Shown here: positions 8,170-16,773 of the stretch, one piece after another
Position numbering within the stretch: position 1 is the first letter of the stretch
Layout: every line of letters begins with the position of its first letter
Source: Nocardioides perillae
Lineage (GTDB): Bacteria > Actinomycetota > Actinomycetes > Propionibacteriales > Nocardioidaceae
Assembly (NCBI RefSeq): GCF_013409425.1
Contig: NZ_JACCAC010000001.1
Location: 2,790,001 to 2,854,000 of the forward strand
Direction of reading: 5' to 3'
DNA length: 64,000 nucleotides
The notes under the pieces: generated by a model
Database searches by the model: none
What the model was told of the DNA's origin: nothing
What the model saw: only the letters and a program-made list of their open reading frames with translations
Translations under genes and position numbers: made by a program

Positions 8170-9135
8170 CGTGCGCGGGCGCTGGCGGGCGAGGTCGGCG
8201 GCGCCGATCAGGCCGGCGTCGTTGCCGAGCTCGGCGGGGCGGATCTCCAGCTCGGGGCGGTGCAGCCGCCCGGTCAGCTGCTCGCGGAAGCCCTGCCGCA
8301 CGGCGTCGAGGAAGAGGTCGCCGGACTCCGACACCCCGCCTCCGACGACGGCGACCGCCGGGTCGAGCACGGCGGTCAGCGAGGCGATCCCCTCACCCAG
8401 CCAGCGGCCGAGGTCGGTCACCAGCCGCACGGCGAGGGGGTCGCCGTCGTGGGCGGCCGCGGTGACCATCGGGCCGGTGATGGCCTCGACCGCGCCGCCG
8501 GCCCGCTCGAGCAGGGGCGAGGAGCCGGGGTCACCGGTCGCGACCGCCTCCCGCGCGGTGCGCACGAGGGCCGAGCCCGAGGCGTACTGCTCCCAGCAGC
8601 CCAGGTTGCCGCAGCCGCAGGGCAGCCCGCCGGGCACGACGCGCAGGTGTCCGATCTCGGCGGCGACGCCGAACGCGCCGCGGTAGAGCTCGCCGTCGAG
8701 CACGAGGCCGCCGCCGACGCCGGTGCCGACGGTGACCAGCAGCAGGTCGTCGACGTCGCGACCGGCCCCGAGCACGAACTCGCCCCAGGCCGCGGCGTTG
8801 GCGTCGTTCTCCACGACGACCGGCAGCCCGGCCTCCTCCTCGAGCACGCTGCGGAGGTCCTCGTCGCGCCAGGCGATGTTGGGCGCGAAGAGCACCCGCG
8901 AGCGGGTGCGGTCGACGAACCCCGCGGCGCCCACGCCGACCCCGGTGATGCGGTCGCCCGGGGCGAGGTCGGCCTCGAGCCCGCGCACGAGCCCGGCCAC
9001 GGCGCGGGCGAGCGCGCGGGCGTCACCGGCGGGGGTCGGCACCCGCGAGGCGCCGCTGATCCGGCCGGCCTCGTCGACGAGGCCGGCGGCGATCTTGGTG
9101 CCGCCCACGTCGACGCCGCAGGTCAGGTCGGTCAT
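8167..9135 (-). CDS. ROK family sugar kinase (glucokinase type), copy 1
   Basis: A 322-residue ROK kinase paralogous to its downstream neighbour: DVGGTKIAAGLVDEAG, the catalytic ENDANAAAWGEF, TVGTGVGGGLVLD, EIGHLRVVP and zinc-binding CGCGNLGCWEQYASG are all in order. It is closer to actinobacterial GlkA glucokinases than copy 2, because GDPGSSPLL and GPMVTAAA segments match that group (inference from memory). ATG 9135 overlaps the stop of the CxxC protein as ATGA. The pair may be a duplication that diverged in sugar specificity. Confidence 0.9.
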   Translation of the reverse strand: MTDLTCGVDVGGTKIAAGLVDEAGRISGASRVPTPAGDARALARAVAGLVRGLEADLAPGDRITGVGVGAAGFVDRTRSRVLFAPNIAWRDEDLRSVLEEEAGLPVVVENDANAAAWGEFVLGAGRDVDDLLLVTVGTGVGGGLVLDGELYRGAFGVAAEIGHLRVVPGGLPCGCGNLGCWEQYASGSALVRTAREAVATGDPGSSPLLERAGGAVEAITGPMVTAAAHDGDPLAVRLVTDLGRWLGEGIASLTAVLDPAVAVVGGGVSESGDLFLDAVRQGFREQLTGRLHRPELEIRPAELGNDAGLIGAADLARQRPRT

Positions 9136-9593
9136 GGGGCGTCCTCCGCGGGTCGGGGGTCGGGGTGGGGCTCTGGCTCTGGCTCGGGCTCGGGATCGAG
9201 GTCGATGTGCTCGACCGGGCGGCCGGCACCGCCGGGCCGGCCGGGCTGGCCGGGCTGACCGGGCTGGCCTGGCTGACCGGGCTGGCCTGGCGGGTGGTCG
9301 CGGCCCACGGTCGCGAGGAAGGCGGTGGCGGCCTGCGCGAGGGCCGCGGCGGCGGTGGTGAGGTGCTCGCGCACCTCCGGCGACGTGCCGCGCAGCCAGC
9401 GGGCGCCGCGGCACACCGGGCACCAGGCGCACTCGGGCGAGCCAGCCTCGTGGCCGGCGCCCAGGTCCGCACCGTGCGCGGCGTCAGCCCCTCCGGCGCT
9501 CTCCTGCGCCCACGAGGCGAAGGCACCCAGCAGCTTGGCGGCCTCCTCCGCGGCGGAGCCGACCGGCTCCCCGCCCGGGGGTCCGGCGCTCAC
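9132..9593 (-). CDS. CxxC protein with GQP and EP repeats (DUF5304-like)
   Basis: A 153-residue protein of unknown function. The central part has ECAWCPVCRGARWLRG, a possible metal or thiol site with two CxxC-like pairs, then a helix EVREHLTTAAAALAQAATAFLATV. The C-terminus is low complexity: a PGQ repeat (PPGQPGQPGQPGQPGQPGR) and a run of EP pairs (DPEPEPEPEPEPHPDP). Proteins of this layout sit beside ArsA-like ATPases in actinobacteria. GTG 9593 overlaps the ATPase stop as GTGA, and its own stop overlaps the ROK start, so translation is coupled on both sides. Confidence 0.7.
   Translation of the reverse strand: MSAGPPGGEPVGSAAEEAAKLLGAFASWAQESAGGADAAHGADLGAGHEAGSPECAWCPVCRGARWLRGTSPEVREHLTTAAAALAQAATAFLATVGRDHPPGQPGQPGQPGQPGQPGRPGGAGRPVEHIDLDPEPEPEPEPHPDPRPAEDAP
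9165..9290. repeat. Low-complexity coding repeats (EP and GQP tracts)
   Basis: Tandem CTCTGG/CTCGGG hexamers (9173-9195) and tandem nonamer-like runs of GGGCTGGCC/TGACC (9239-9292) encode the EP and PGQ tracts of the CxxC protein; likely hypervariable in length by slippage. Confidence 0.6.
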
Positions 9594-10762
9594 GCCGCGC
9601 CCTCGACGAAGCGCACGCGCAGCTCGCCCTGCTCGACCCGGGCCCCCGCGACCCGCAACCGGGCCAGGGACGTGGGCAGCGTCAGCAGCCGCCGGTGGGA
9701 GGCCACGGTGACGACCAGCTCGTCGCCGTTGCGGGCGAGGTCGACGTCGGCCCGGCTGACGTGCGGCAGCGCCAGGCGCAGGACCGCCCCGCCGTCGGAG
9801 GAGCGGTCGACGTGGAAGGGCCCGGCGGACCCGGGCAGGGCCAGCGGGTCGTCGTCGCCGTAGAGCTCGCGGGCGACCGCTGCGAGCGCCTCGACGCCGA
9901 CCGGTTCTCCGGGCAGGTAGGGCGCGCGCCAGAGCGGCAGCCCCGCGAAGGACTCGCCGACCTCGGCGAGCACGGCGGCCTGGGCCTCGACCCACGAGCG
10001 GCGCCAGGCGTCGGCGCCCTCCTCGGGGAAGACGCGGTTGGCGACCACGCCGTCGACGCGGTAGCCGTAGAGCGACAGGCTGGTCCAGCAGCGGCGCGCC
10101 TCGGCGAGGACGACCTGCTCGGGGGTCAGCACCAGCCGCACGCTCGCGTCCGGGCCGGTGAGCATGGCGCGCACCTCGTCGAGCTCGGCGTGCAGGCGCT
10201 CGAGCGCCCCGAAGACGTCGTCCTCGGGCATCGGCACGCCCGCGGCGCGGGTGAGGACCGGGCGCAGCGCCTTCACGACGCGCCGCTGGGGCGGCAGCAC
10301 GCGGCGGACGTACCAGCCGAGGGCCTCGGGCAGCGCCAGCAGCCGCAGCGTCTCCGCCGTGGGGGCGCAGTCGACGACGACGACGTCCCAGCCGCCGGCG
10401 AGCACCTGCAACCGCAGCTCGAGCAGTGCCAGCACCTCGTCGGCGCCGGGGATGACGGTGAGCTCCTCGGCGGTGACCGGGTCGACGCCCACGACGTCGA
10501 GCACCTGCAGCAGGTAGCGCTGCACGTCGGCCCAGCTCTGCTCGAAGCGGCGCTGGGTGTCGACCTGCTGCACCCACAGGTGCGGCACGACCTCGGTCGG
10601 CTCGGGGCCGACGGGGACGGCGTACGCGTCGGCGAGGGAGTGCGCCGCGTCGGTCGAGAGCACGAGGGTGCGCAGGCCGCCGGCCGCGGCGAGGGCCGCC
10701 GTGCCTGCGGCGACCGTCGACTTGCCGACGCCGCCCTTGCCGGTGAGGAGCAGGATCCGCAC
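9590..10762 (-). CDS. ArsA/Get3-like P-loop ATPase with C-terminal Hsp20-like domain
   Basis: A 390-residue soluble ATPase. The deviant Walker A is LLTGKGGVGKSTVAAGTA at the extreme N-terminus, switch I is LVLSTDAAHSLADAY, and the Walker B region is DVVVVDCAPTAETLRLL. Residues ~310-390 (HVDRSSDGGAVLRLALPHVS and ELRVRFVEGAA) form a beta-rich, alpha-crystallin-like ArsA_HSP20 domain. No arsenite transporter or ArsR is nearby, so arsenic resistance is unlikely; a role in client-protein handling is more plausible. Equivalent genes (recalled: Rv2184c) sit beside an SRPBCC protein and fadD15. GTG 10762 puts the P-loop at residue 9. Confidence 0.88.
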   Translation of the reverse strand: MRILLLTGKGGVGKSTVAAGTAALAAAGGLRTLVLSTDAAHSLADAYAVPVGPEPTEVVPHLWVQQVDTQRRFEQSWADVQRYLLQVLDVVGVDPVTAEELTVIPGADEVLALLELRLQVLAGGWDVVVVDCAPTAETLRLLALPEALGWYVRRVLPPQRRVVKALRPVLTRAAGVPMPEDDVFGALERLHAELDEVRAMLTGPDASVRLVLTPEQVVLAEARRCWTSLSLYGYRVDGVVANRVFPEEGADAWRRSWVEAQAAVLAEVGESFAGLPLWRAPYLPGEPVGVEALAAVARELYGDDDPLALPGSAGPFHVDRSSDGGAVLRLALPHVSRADVDLARNGDELVVTVASHRRLLTLPTSLARLRVAGARVEQGELRVRFVEGAA

Positions 10763-10776
10763 GCGCGTCCCCGCCC

Positions 10777-11217
10777 TCAGGCGAGCTGCTCGACGCGCTT
10801 CTCGAGACCCTTCAGCGCGGTGTCGATGAGGATCTTCTCCCCCTTGCGCTTGAGCATGCCGATCAGCGGGATGCTCACGTCGAGCGCGAGGCGGTAGGTG
10901 ACCTCGGTGCGACCGTCGCCGAGGTCGCGCAGCACGTAGGCGCCGTCGAGGGCGCGCAGCAGGTTGCCCTCGACGAGGGTCCAGGTGACCTCGCGGTCGC
11001 CGTCCCAGGTGTAGGCCAGGGTGTACTCGTCCTTGATCGGCGCGACGTCGAGGGCGAAGAACACCTGCTCGGCGCGGCCGTCGGGGCCGCTCGCGCGGAC
11101 CTCGGTGCGCTTCACGCCCTTCGCCCACGCGGGGTAGGACTCGAAGTCCGCGATCACCGCCATGACCGCGGCCGGAGGGGCCCCGATCACGATCGAGGAG
11201 GTGGTCTGCTCGGCCAT
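10777..11217 (-). CDS. SRPBCC family (polyketide cyclase-like / START fold) protein
   Basis: A 146-residue single-domain START-like protein. The pattern SIVIGAPPAAVMAVIADFES YPAW (split here only for length), then FALDVAPIKDEYTLAYTWDGD and a long C-terminal helix (GEKILIDTALKGLEKRVEQL) define the hydrophobic-pocket fold of the cyclase/dehydrase family. It may bind a lipid or act as a chaperone for lipid metabolism; ligand unknown. It heads the minus-strand operon with the ArsA-like ATPase and is divergent from the acyl-CoA synthetase gene. ATG 11217 lies eight bases after a TAGGCT hexamer. Confidence 0.87.
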   Translation of the reverse strand: MAEQTTSSIVIGAPPAAVMAVIADFESYPAWAKGVKRTEVRASGPDGRAEQVFFALDVAPIKDEYTLAYTWDGDREVTWTLVEGNLLRALDGAYVLRDLGDGRTEVTYRLALDVSIPLIGMLKRKGEKILIDTALKGLEKRVEQLA

Positions 11218-11225
11218 GACCGGCG

Positions 11226-11231
11226 AGCCTA
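11226..11231 (-). promoter_or_regulatory. -10 hexamer of a leaderless promoter (SRPBCC operon)
   Basis: TAGGCT on the minus strand, eight bases before ATG 11217; no Shine-Dalgarno sequence. Confidence 0.45.
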
Positions 11232-11261
11232 CCGGACCGGCGCGCCCCGCCTCGCCACCGG

Positions 11262-11267
11262 TAACGT
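11262..11267 (+). promoter_or_regulatory. -10 hexamer of a leaderless promoter (acyl-CoA synthetase)
   Basis: TAACGT, eight bases before GTG 11276. It is back to back with the SRPBCC promoter only 31 bases away, so the two genes may be co-regulated. Confidence 0.45.
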
Positions 11268-11275
11268 GCGCGAGC

Positions 11276-13075
11276 GTGCGTGAGTACTCCACCCCTCTCG
11301 ACCGCTCGCGCGGCGTCGTCCCGGCGACCGGCAACCTCACCGACGACGTCGTGGCGAACGCCCGCGACCACGGGGACGAGGCCGTCCTCGCGCGCCGCGG
11401 GGCCGACGGGGTGTGGCACGACGTCACGGCCGCGCAGTTCCTCGCCGAGGTGCGGGGGGTGGCGAAGGGCCTGGTCGCAGCCGGCGTCCAGCCCGGCGAC
11501 CGCGTCGCCCTGCTCTCGCGCACCCGCTACGAGTGGACCCTGCTCGACTACGCCACCTGGTTCGCCGGCGCCGTCGGCGTGCCCGTCTACGAGACCTCCT
11601 CCAGCGACCAGCTGGGGTGGATCCTCGAGGACTCCGGCGCGACCGCGGTCGTCGTGGAGACCCGCGGGCACGCCTCGCGGGTGGCACCCCACCGCGAGCG
11701 CCTGCCCGACCTGCACCACGTCTGGACGATCGACGACGGGGCCGTCGACGTGCTCACCCGCCTCGGGGGCGACGTGTCCGACGCCGAGCTCGAGGCGCGG
11801 CGCACGCGTGCCACCCCGCTCGACCTGGCGACCCTCGTCTACACCTCCGGCACCACCGGCCGCCCCAAGGGCTGCGAGCTCACCCACGGCAACTTCCTCG
11901 TCGAGCTCGGGGTGGCCGTCGACGAGCTCGACGAGCTCTTCGAGGCCGAGGGCGCCTCGACCCTGCTCTTCCTCCCGCTCGCCCACGTCTTCGCGCGGAT
12001 CGTGCAGGTCGGCTGCGTCAAGGCCCGGGTCCGGCTCGGCCACAGCGCCGACGCGGCGCGGCTCGTCGAGGACCTCGGGGACTTCCGGCCGACCTTCGTG
12101 CTCGCGGTCCCGCGCGTCTTCGAGAAGGTCTTCAACACCGCCTCGCAGCGCGCCGCGGCCGACGGTCGCGGCGCGCTCTTCGACCGCGCGGCCGAGACCG
12201 CGATCGCCTGGTCCAAGGCGATCGACAAGGGGCGCCCCTCCCCCGTGCTGCGCGCCCGCCACGCGTTCTTCTCGCGCGTGGTCTACGGCCGGCTGCGCCA
12301 GGCGCTCGGCGGCCGCTGCCAGTACGCCGTGTCCGGCGGTGCACCCCTCGGTGAGCGGCTGGGCCACTTCTACCGCGGCATCGGCCTCACGGTGCTCGAG
12401 GGCTACGGCCTCACCGAGAGCACGGCCGCGCTGACGGTCAACCTGCCCGACGCCCAGAAGGTCGGCACGGTCGGGCGCCCGCTGCCCGGCACGGCGGTGC
12501 GGGTCGCCGACGACGGCGAGCTGCTCTTCCGCGGCGGCCAGGTCTTCTCCGGCTACTGGCGCAACGAGGAGGCCACCGCCGAGGTGCTGGGTCGCGACGG
12601 CTGGCTGCGCACCGGCGACGTCGGCGAGGTCGACGACGAGGGCTTCGTGCGCATCACCGGCCGCAAGAAGGAGATCCTCGTGACCGCCGGCGGCAAGAAC
12701 GTCGCTCCCGCGGTCCTGGAGGACCGGTTGCGCGCCCACGCCCTGGTCTCGCAGTGCATGGTGGTCGGCGACGGACGGCCCTTCGTCGCGGCCCTGGTGA
12801 CCATCGACGACGAGGTCTTCGAGGCCTGGGCCGCGCAGCGCGGCAAGACCGGGCGCGTCGCCGACCACGTCGAGGACCCCGACCTGCTCGCGGCCGTCCA
12901 GGACGCCGTCGACGACGCCAACGCGGCGGTGTCGAAGGCCGAGGCCATCCGCAGGTTCGCCGTGCTGCCGGAGGACTGGACCGAGGAGGCCGGCCACCTG
13001 ACGCCGAGCCTCAAGCTGCGCCGCGCGGTCGTGCTGCGCGAGCACCGTCACGAGGTCGACGCGCTCTACCGCTGA
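11276..13075 (+). CDS. Long-chain fatty-acid--CoA ligase (FadD15-like)
   Basis: A 599-residue AMP-forming acyl-CoA synthetase that activates long-chain fatty acids with ATP and CoA. The P-loop-like motif is LVYTSGTTGRPKGCELTHGN (~180-199), the A5 motif is LEGYGLTESTAA (~377-388), A7/A8 is GWLRTGDVGEVDDEGFVRIT and the A10 lysine region is TPSLKLRRAVV near the C-terminus. The length fits the FadD15 group, which carries a short insertion compared with plant enzymes. Its divergent partner encodes a START-fold protein. GTG 11276 is the leaderless start indicated by the upstream hexamer. Confidence 0.93.
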   Translation: MREYSTPLDRSRGVVPATGNLTDDVVANARDHGDEAVLARRGADGVWHDVTAAQFLAEVRGVAKGLVAAGVQPGDRVALLSRTRYEWTLLDYATWFAGAVGVPVYETSSSDQLGWILEDSGATAVVVETRGHASRVAPHRERLPDLHHVWTIDDGAVDVLTRLGGDVSDAELEARRTRATPLDLATLVYTSGTTGRPKGCELTHGNFLVELGVAVDELDELFEAEGASTLLFLPLAHVFARIVQVGCVKARVRLGHSADAARLVEDLGDFRPTFVLAVPRVFEKVFNTASQRAAADGRGALFDRAAETAIAWSKAIDKGRPSPVLRARHAFFSRVVYGRLRQALGGRCQYAVSGGAPLGERLGHFYRGIGLTVLEGYGLTESTAALTVNLPDAQKVGTVGRPLPGTAVRVADDGELLFRGGQVFSGYWRNEEATAEVLGRDGWLRTGDVGEVDDEGFVRITGRKKEILVTAGGKNVAPAVLEDRLRAHALVSQCMVVGDGRPFVAALVTIDDEVFEAWAAQRGKTGRVADHVEDPDLLAAVQDAVDDANAAVSKAEAIRRFAVLPEDWTEEAGHLTPSLKLRRAVVLREHRHEVDALYR

Positions 13076-13143
13076 GGGCACGACGGTGTGGTCCTGCGCC
13101 TGATCGGCCCGTCGCGACCCGACCTGAGGAGTCCGCCGACGGT

Positions 13144-13189
13144 GGTCTGGACCGGGCTCGTCAACCCCTGCGAACCACCGGACCAGACC
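13144..13189. promoter_or_regulatory. Near-perfect inverted repeat upstream of the Tad operon
   Basis: GGTCTGGACC (13144-13153) and GGACCAGACC (13180-13189) are 10-base arms matching at nine of ten positions in inverted orientation. They lie in the 186-base gap before cpaB and are a candidate operator or promoter element; no clear -10/-35 pair was identified. Confidence 0.35.
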
Positions 13190-13261
13190 GCTCGCCTCAG
13201 GCAACCTGAGGGGGTCCGCGGGCCGTGAGGGACGGCCCCGGCAGGAGGGGTGTGGAGAGGC

Positions 13262-14002
13262 ATGGATCGACGCAAGGTCCTGCTCGTGGTCGCGGCGGTC
13301 GTCGCGGCCCTGGGCACGGTGCTCGTGTTCTTGTACGTCCGCGGCGCCGACGACCGCGCCGAGCAGCGCTTCGAGACCGTCGAGGTGCTGCGCGCCGTGG
13401 CGCCGATCGAGCCGGGCGAGGCCATCGAGGCCGCGGCCCAGGCCGGCAAGCTCAAGCTGCAGCCGGTGCCGCAGGAGGCACTGCTGACCGGCTACCAGAC
13501 CAGCATCGAGGGGCTCGCCGGCACGGTGGCCCTCACCCGCGTCTACCCCGGCGAGCAGATCATCTCCTCACGCTTCGGCGGCGCCTCCGCAGCCGCGTCG
13601 AGCACGCTGCCGATCCCCGAGGGCATGCTCGCCATCTCGGTCAACCTCAGCGACACCGCGCGCGTCGCCGGCTTCGTTCAGCCCGGCTCGCAGGTCGCGG
13701 TCTTCCACAGCGGCGTCGACCCGCAGAGCCAGCAGCCCTACACCCGCCAGCTGCTCGAGCGGGTGCAGGTGCTCGGCGTCGGCTCGACCACGCCGGTCTC
13801 GACCACGACCACCACGCAGGACGGCGCCCAGACCACCGAGCAGCTGCCCCGCACCCTCATCACGCTCGCGCTCGACAAGCGCGACGCCCAGAAGGTGATG
13901 TTCGCCAGCAGTGCCGGCGAGCTCGGCTTCGCGCTGCTCACCGAGTCCAGCAAGCTGCCGGCCGACCGCGGCGTGACCGCGGCCGACCTCTTCCGCAGCT
14001 GA
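13262..14002 (+). CDS. cpaB: Flp pilus assembly protein CpaB (RcpC)
   Basis: A 246-residue periplasmic-side/outer component of the Tad/Flp pilus machine. An N-terminal membrane anchor (KVLLVVAAVVAALGTVLVFL, ~4-23) is followed by a SAF domain (VEVLRAVAPIEPGEAIEAAA, ~41-60, through RVYPGEQIISSRF) and a RcpC-type beta domain (MLAISVNLSDTARVAGFVQP, GSQVAVFHSG). ATG 13262 has a purine-rich ribosome site (GGAGAGG) just upstream. It opens a six-gene plus-strand operon. In a single-membrane actinobacterium its job at the cell surface is less clear than in proteobacteria. Confidence 0.9.
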   Translation: MDRRKVLLVVAAVVAALGTVLVFLYVRGADDRAEQRFETVEVLRAVAPIEPGEAIEAAAQAGKLKLQPVPQEALLTGYQTSIEGLAGTVALTRVYPGEQIISSRFGGASAAASSTLPIPEGMLAISVNLSDTARVAGFVQPGSQVAVFHSGVDPQSQQPYTRQLLERVQVLGVGSTTPVSTTTTTQDGAQTTEQLPRTLITLALDKRDAQKVMFASSAGELGFALLTESSKLPADRGVTAADLFRS

Positions 14003-14030
14003 CCCGTCGCGACACCCGAGGAGCCCCCCG

Positions 14031-15212
14031 ATGCCCGTCGTCGTCGACACCGACACCCAGGTCCTCGACAAGCTGCTCACCGCGCTGCCGCCGGGCGGCC
14101 ACGCGCTCGACGACCTCGCCCTGCTCGACGCCTGGCTGGCGCACCGCCCCGACGAGTACGTCGTGGTGCTGGGCGCCTCGCTCCCCCTCGACGCCGCGCT
14201 CGCGACGTGCGAGGAGCTGCGCCTGAGCCGGCCGACCACGTCGGTCGTGCTGGTGCGCGAGCAGGTCGACACCGCGACCCTCACCCGCGCCATGCACGCG
14301 GGCGTGCGCGACGTCGTCCCCCGCGAGGACGTCGCGGCCGTGAGCGCCGCCGTCGAGCGGGCGCGCCAGCTGTGGGCCGCGCTGCGCGGCACCGAGGGCG
14401 TGGTCACCACCGGCAAGGTCGTCACCGTCTTCTCCCCCAAGGGCGGGGTCGGCAAGACCACCGTGGCGGTCAACCTGGCCCTGGCGCTGGCCGACCGCGG
14501 CACCCGCCGGGTCTGCGTCGTCGACCTCGACCTCGCCTTCGGCGACGTCGCCATCACGCTGCAGCTCTTCCCGACCCACACCATCGAGCACGCCGTGGGC
14601 GGTGAGCACGCGCTCGACTTCGCGCTGGCCGAGTCGTTGCTGACCCGTCACGAGGACGCCGTCATGGTGCTGGCGGCGCCGAGCCTGCCCGACGCCCGCG
14701 ACCGGGTCACCCCGGTGCTGGTGGCGAAGATGCTGCGCACACTGAAGGAGCACTTCGACTTCGTCGTCGTCGACACCGCGCCCGCCTTCGACGAGCAGAC
14801 CCTCACCGCCCTCGACGAGACCGACGAGTGCGTCGTCGTGGCCACCCTCGACGTGCCCACGCTGAAGAACGTCAAGGTCGCCCTCGAGACCCTCGACATG
14901 CTTCACGCCGCGGTGGGCCACCGCCACCTGCTGCTCAACCGCGCCGACGACGCGGTCGGCATCGACCCGGCGAAGGTCGAGGCGATCCTCGGCATGCCCG
15001 TGAGCGCCCGGATCTCGACCGACACCGGCATCGCGGCCGCCACCAACGCCGGCCGCCCGATCGTGCTGGCCCAGCCCGAGCACCCCGCCAGCCGCGCCGT
15101 GCGCACCCTCGCGACCACCGTCGGCGGCGCCAGCGTCGCGGCGCCGGCCGCGACCGGCTCGGGCACCGGCCACGAGACCGAGCGGGCCCGCCGCTTCCGG
15201 ATCCGGCGGTGA
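14031..15212 (+). CDS. cpaE: Tad pilus localisation ATPase CpaE (TadZ)
   Basis: A 393-residue MinD/ParA-type protein with an N-terminal atypical receiver-like domain (~1-110; ADEYVVVLGASLPLD, TSVVLVREQVD, but without a full Asp/Lys set) and a deviant Walker A ATPase (VVTVFSPKGGVGKTTVAVNL, ~127-146). Switch and Walker B are VVDLDLAFGDVAITLQL and FVVVDTAPAFDEQTL. In Tad systems this protein positions the secretion machine at a pole. A GAGGAG ribosome site precedes ATG 14031. Basic C-terminal tail ERARRFRIRR. Confidence 0.9.
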   Translation: MPVVVDTDTQVLDKLLTALPPGGHALDDLALLDAWLAHRPDEYVVVLGASLPLDAALATCEELRLSRPTTSVVLVREQVDTATLTRAMHAGVRDVVPREDVAAVSAAVERARQLWAALRGTEGVVTTGKVVTVFSPKGGVGKTTVAVNLALALADRGTRRVCVVDLDLAFGDVAITLQLFPTHTIEHAVGGEHALDFALAESLLTRHEDAVMVLAAPSLPDARDRVTPVLVAKMLRTLKEHFDFVVVDTAPAFDEQTLTALDETDECVVVATLDVPTLKNVKVALETLDMLHAAVGHRHLLLNRADDAVGIDPAKVEAILGMPVSARISTDTGIAAATNAGRPIVLAQPEHPASRAVRTLATTVGGASVAAPAATGSGTGHETERARRFRIRR

Positions 15213-15216
15213 CGCG

Positions 15217-16773
15217 GTGAGCACCCTCGCCGACCGCCTCCGAGCCGCGCGCGGCAGCGGCGCGGACGCCACCACCACCGCACCCGGGGACCAGCCCGCC
15301 GCGGCGGCTCCCGCCCCGACGGCAGCGGCCGCACCGGCAGTGCCCACCGCACCGGTCGCGTCGGCCGCACCGGCTGCTCCGAGCGAGCTCGCCCCCGCCG
15401 CCGAGCGGCTCGCACGCGCCTCCGCCCCCCTGGCCGAGCGCACGGGCCGCGACGCCGAGAGCGGCCTCGGCGCGCGGCGTACGCTCGCGACGCAGTCGGT
15501 CGGGCGGGTCGAGGACCTCAAGGCCAGCGTCCACACCGAGCTGCTCCAGCAGCTCGGGCCGCAGCTCTACGACGCCAACATGGACGCCACCGAGCTCGAG
15601 TCGCGGGTGCGCGCCGTCCTCGCCGACGTGCTCGCCGGCCAGGACCGCCCGCTCAGCAGCGGCGACCGTGCCCGGGTCACCCAGGAGATCAGCGACGACA
15701 TCCTGGGCTACGGCCCGATCGAGCCCTACCTGCGCGACGAGGACGTCTCGGAGGTGATGGTCAACGGCCACGACAACATCTGGCTGGAGAAGAAGGGGCG
15801 GCTGGTCGCCGCCGACGCGACCTTCGCCGACGAGGCCCACCTGCGGCGCACCATCGACAAGATCGTCTCGCGCATCGGCCGCCGCGTCGACGAGTCGAGC
15901 CCCATGGTCGACGCCCGCCTGCCGGACGGCAGCCGCGTCAACGCCGTCATCCCGCCGCTGGCCATCGACGGCTCGGCGCTGACGATCCGCAAGTTCGCCA
16001 CCGACCCGCTGACCGTCGACGACCTGATCCGCTTCGGCTCGCTCTCGCCGCGCACGGCCGACTTCCTCGAGGCGTGCGTGCGCGGGCGGCTCAACATCTT
16101 CGTCTCCGGGAGCACCGGCGCGGGCAAGACGACGACGCTGAACGTGCTGTCGTCCTTCATCCCGGCCGACGAGCGGATCGTCACCATCGAGGACGCCGCG
16201 GAGCTGCAGCTGAAGCAGGAGCACGTGGTGCGCCTGGAGTCGCGCCCGGCCAACATCGAGGGCAAGGGCGCGGTGACCATCCGCGACCTGGTGAAGAACA
16301 GCCTGCGCATGCGGCCCGACCGGATCATCGTCGGCGAGGTCCGCGACGCCTCGGCGCTCGACATGCTGCAGGCGATGAACACCGGTCACGACGGCTCCAT
16401 CTGCACGCTGCACTCCAACGGCCCGCGCGACACCCTCTCGCGCATGGAGACGATGGTGCTGATGGCGGGCATGGACCTGCCGGTGCGCGCCATCCGCGAG
16501 CAGGTGGCCTCCGCGGTCGACCTGATCGTCCACCAGACCCGCTTCAAGGACGGCACGCGCCGCATCACCCACCTCACCGAGGTGGAGCGGATGGAGGGCG
16601 ACGTCATCACGCTGCAGGACATCTTCGTCTTCGACCACGGTGCGGGCTTCGACGCCGAGGGCCGGTCGCGCGGCACGCTGCGCTCCACCGGCCTGCGCCC
16701 GAAGTTCCTGGAGAAGATGGCGCACGCCAACGTCACGGTCGACCCGATGCTGTTCGCGACGGACGGGCGCTGA
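15217..16773 (+). CDS. cpaF: Tad/Flp pilus secretion ATPase CpaF (TadA)
   Basis: A 518-residue type II/IV secretion hexameric ATPase that powers pilin assembly. Residues ~1-85 are an Ala/Pro-rich linker. The T2SSE core starts near DDILGYGPIEPYLRDEDVSE (~165) and includes Walker A FVSGSTGAGKTTTLNVL (~294-310), the Asp box TIEDAAELQL, Walker B MRPDRIIVGEVRDASALDML and the His box MNTGHDGSICTLHSNG. GTG 15217 is four bases after the CpaE stop. Its stop overlaps the next start as TGATG, indicating coupling with the TadB fusion. Confidence 0.94.
   Translation: MSTLADRLRAARGSGADATTTAPGDQPAAAAPAPTAAAAPAVPTAPVASAAPAAPSELAPAAERLARASAPLAERTGRDAESGLGARRTLATQSVGRVEDLKASVHTELLQQLGPQLYDANMDATELESRVRAVLADVLAGQDRPLSSGDRARVTQEISDDILGYGPIEPYLRDEDVSEVMVNGHDNIWLEKKGRLVAADATFADEAHLRRTIDKIVSRIGRRVDESSPMVDARLPDGSRVNAVIPPLAIDGSALTIRKFATDPLTVDDLIRFGSLSPRTADFLEACVRGRLNIFVSGSTGAGKTTTLNVLSSFIPADERIVTIEDAAELQLKQEHVVRLESRPANIEGKGAVTIRDLVKNSLRMRPDRIIVGEVRDASALDMLQAMNTGHDGSICTLHSNGPRDTLSRMETMVLMAGMDLPVRAIREQVASAVDLIVHQTRFKDGTRRITHLTEVERMEGDVITLQDIFVFDHGAGFDAEGRSRGTLRSTGLRPKFLEKMAHANVTVDPMLFATDGR

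Noticed and set aside
8167-9135. ROK transcriptional repressor
   Set aside because: No N-terminal HTH in either ROK gene; both start directly at the DVGGTK phosphate loop, so they are kinases.
9590-10762. Arsenite efflux ATPase
   Set aside because: No ArsB, ArsR or ArsD nearby, single ATPase half and an Hsp20-like C-terminus; the family name alone does not support arsenic transport.
9590-13204. A 1204-codon minus-strand frame
   Set aside because: Only its last 390 codons are the ArsA-like ATPase; the rest is antisense to the acyl-CoA synthetase gene and has shadow composition.
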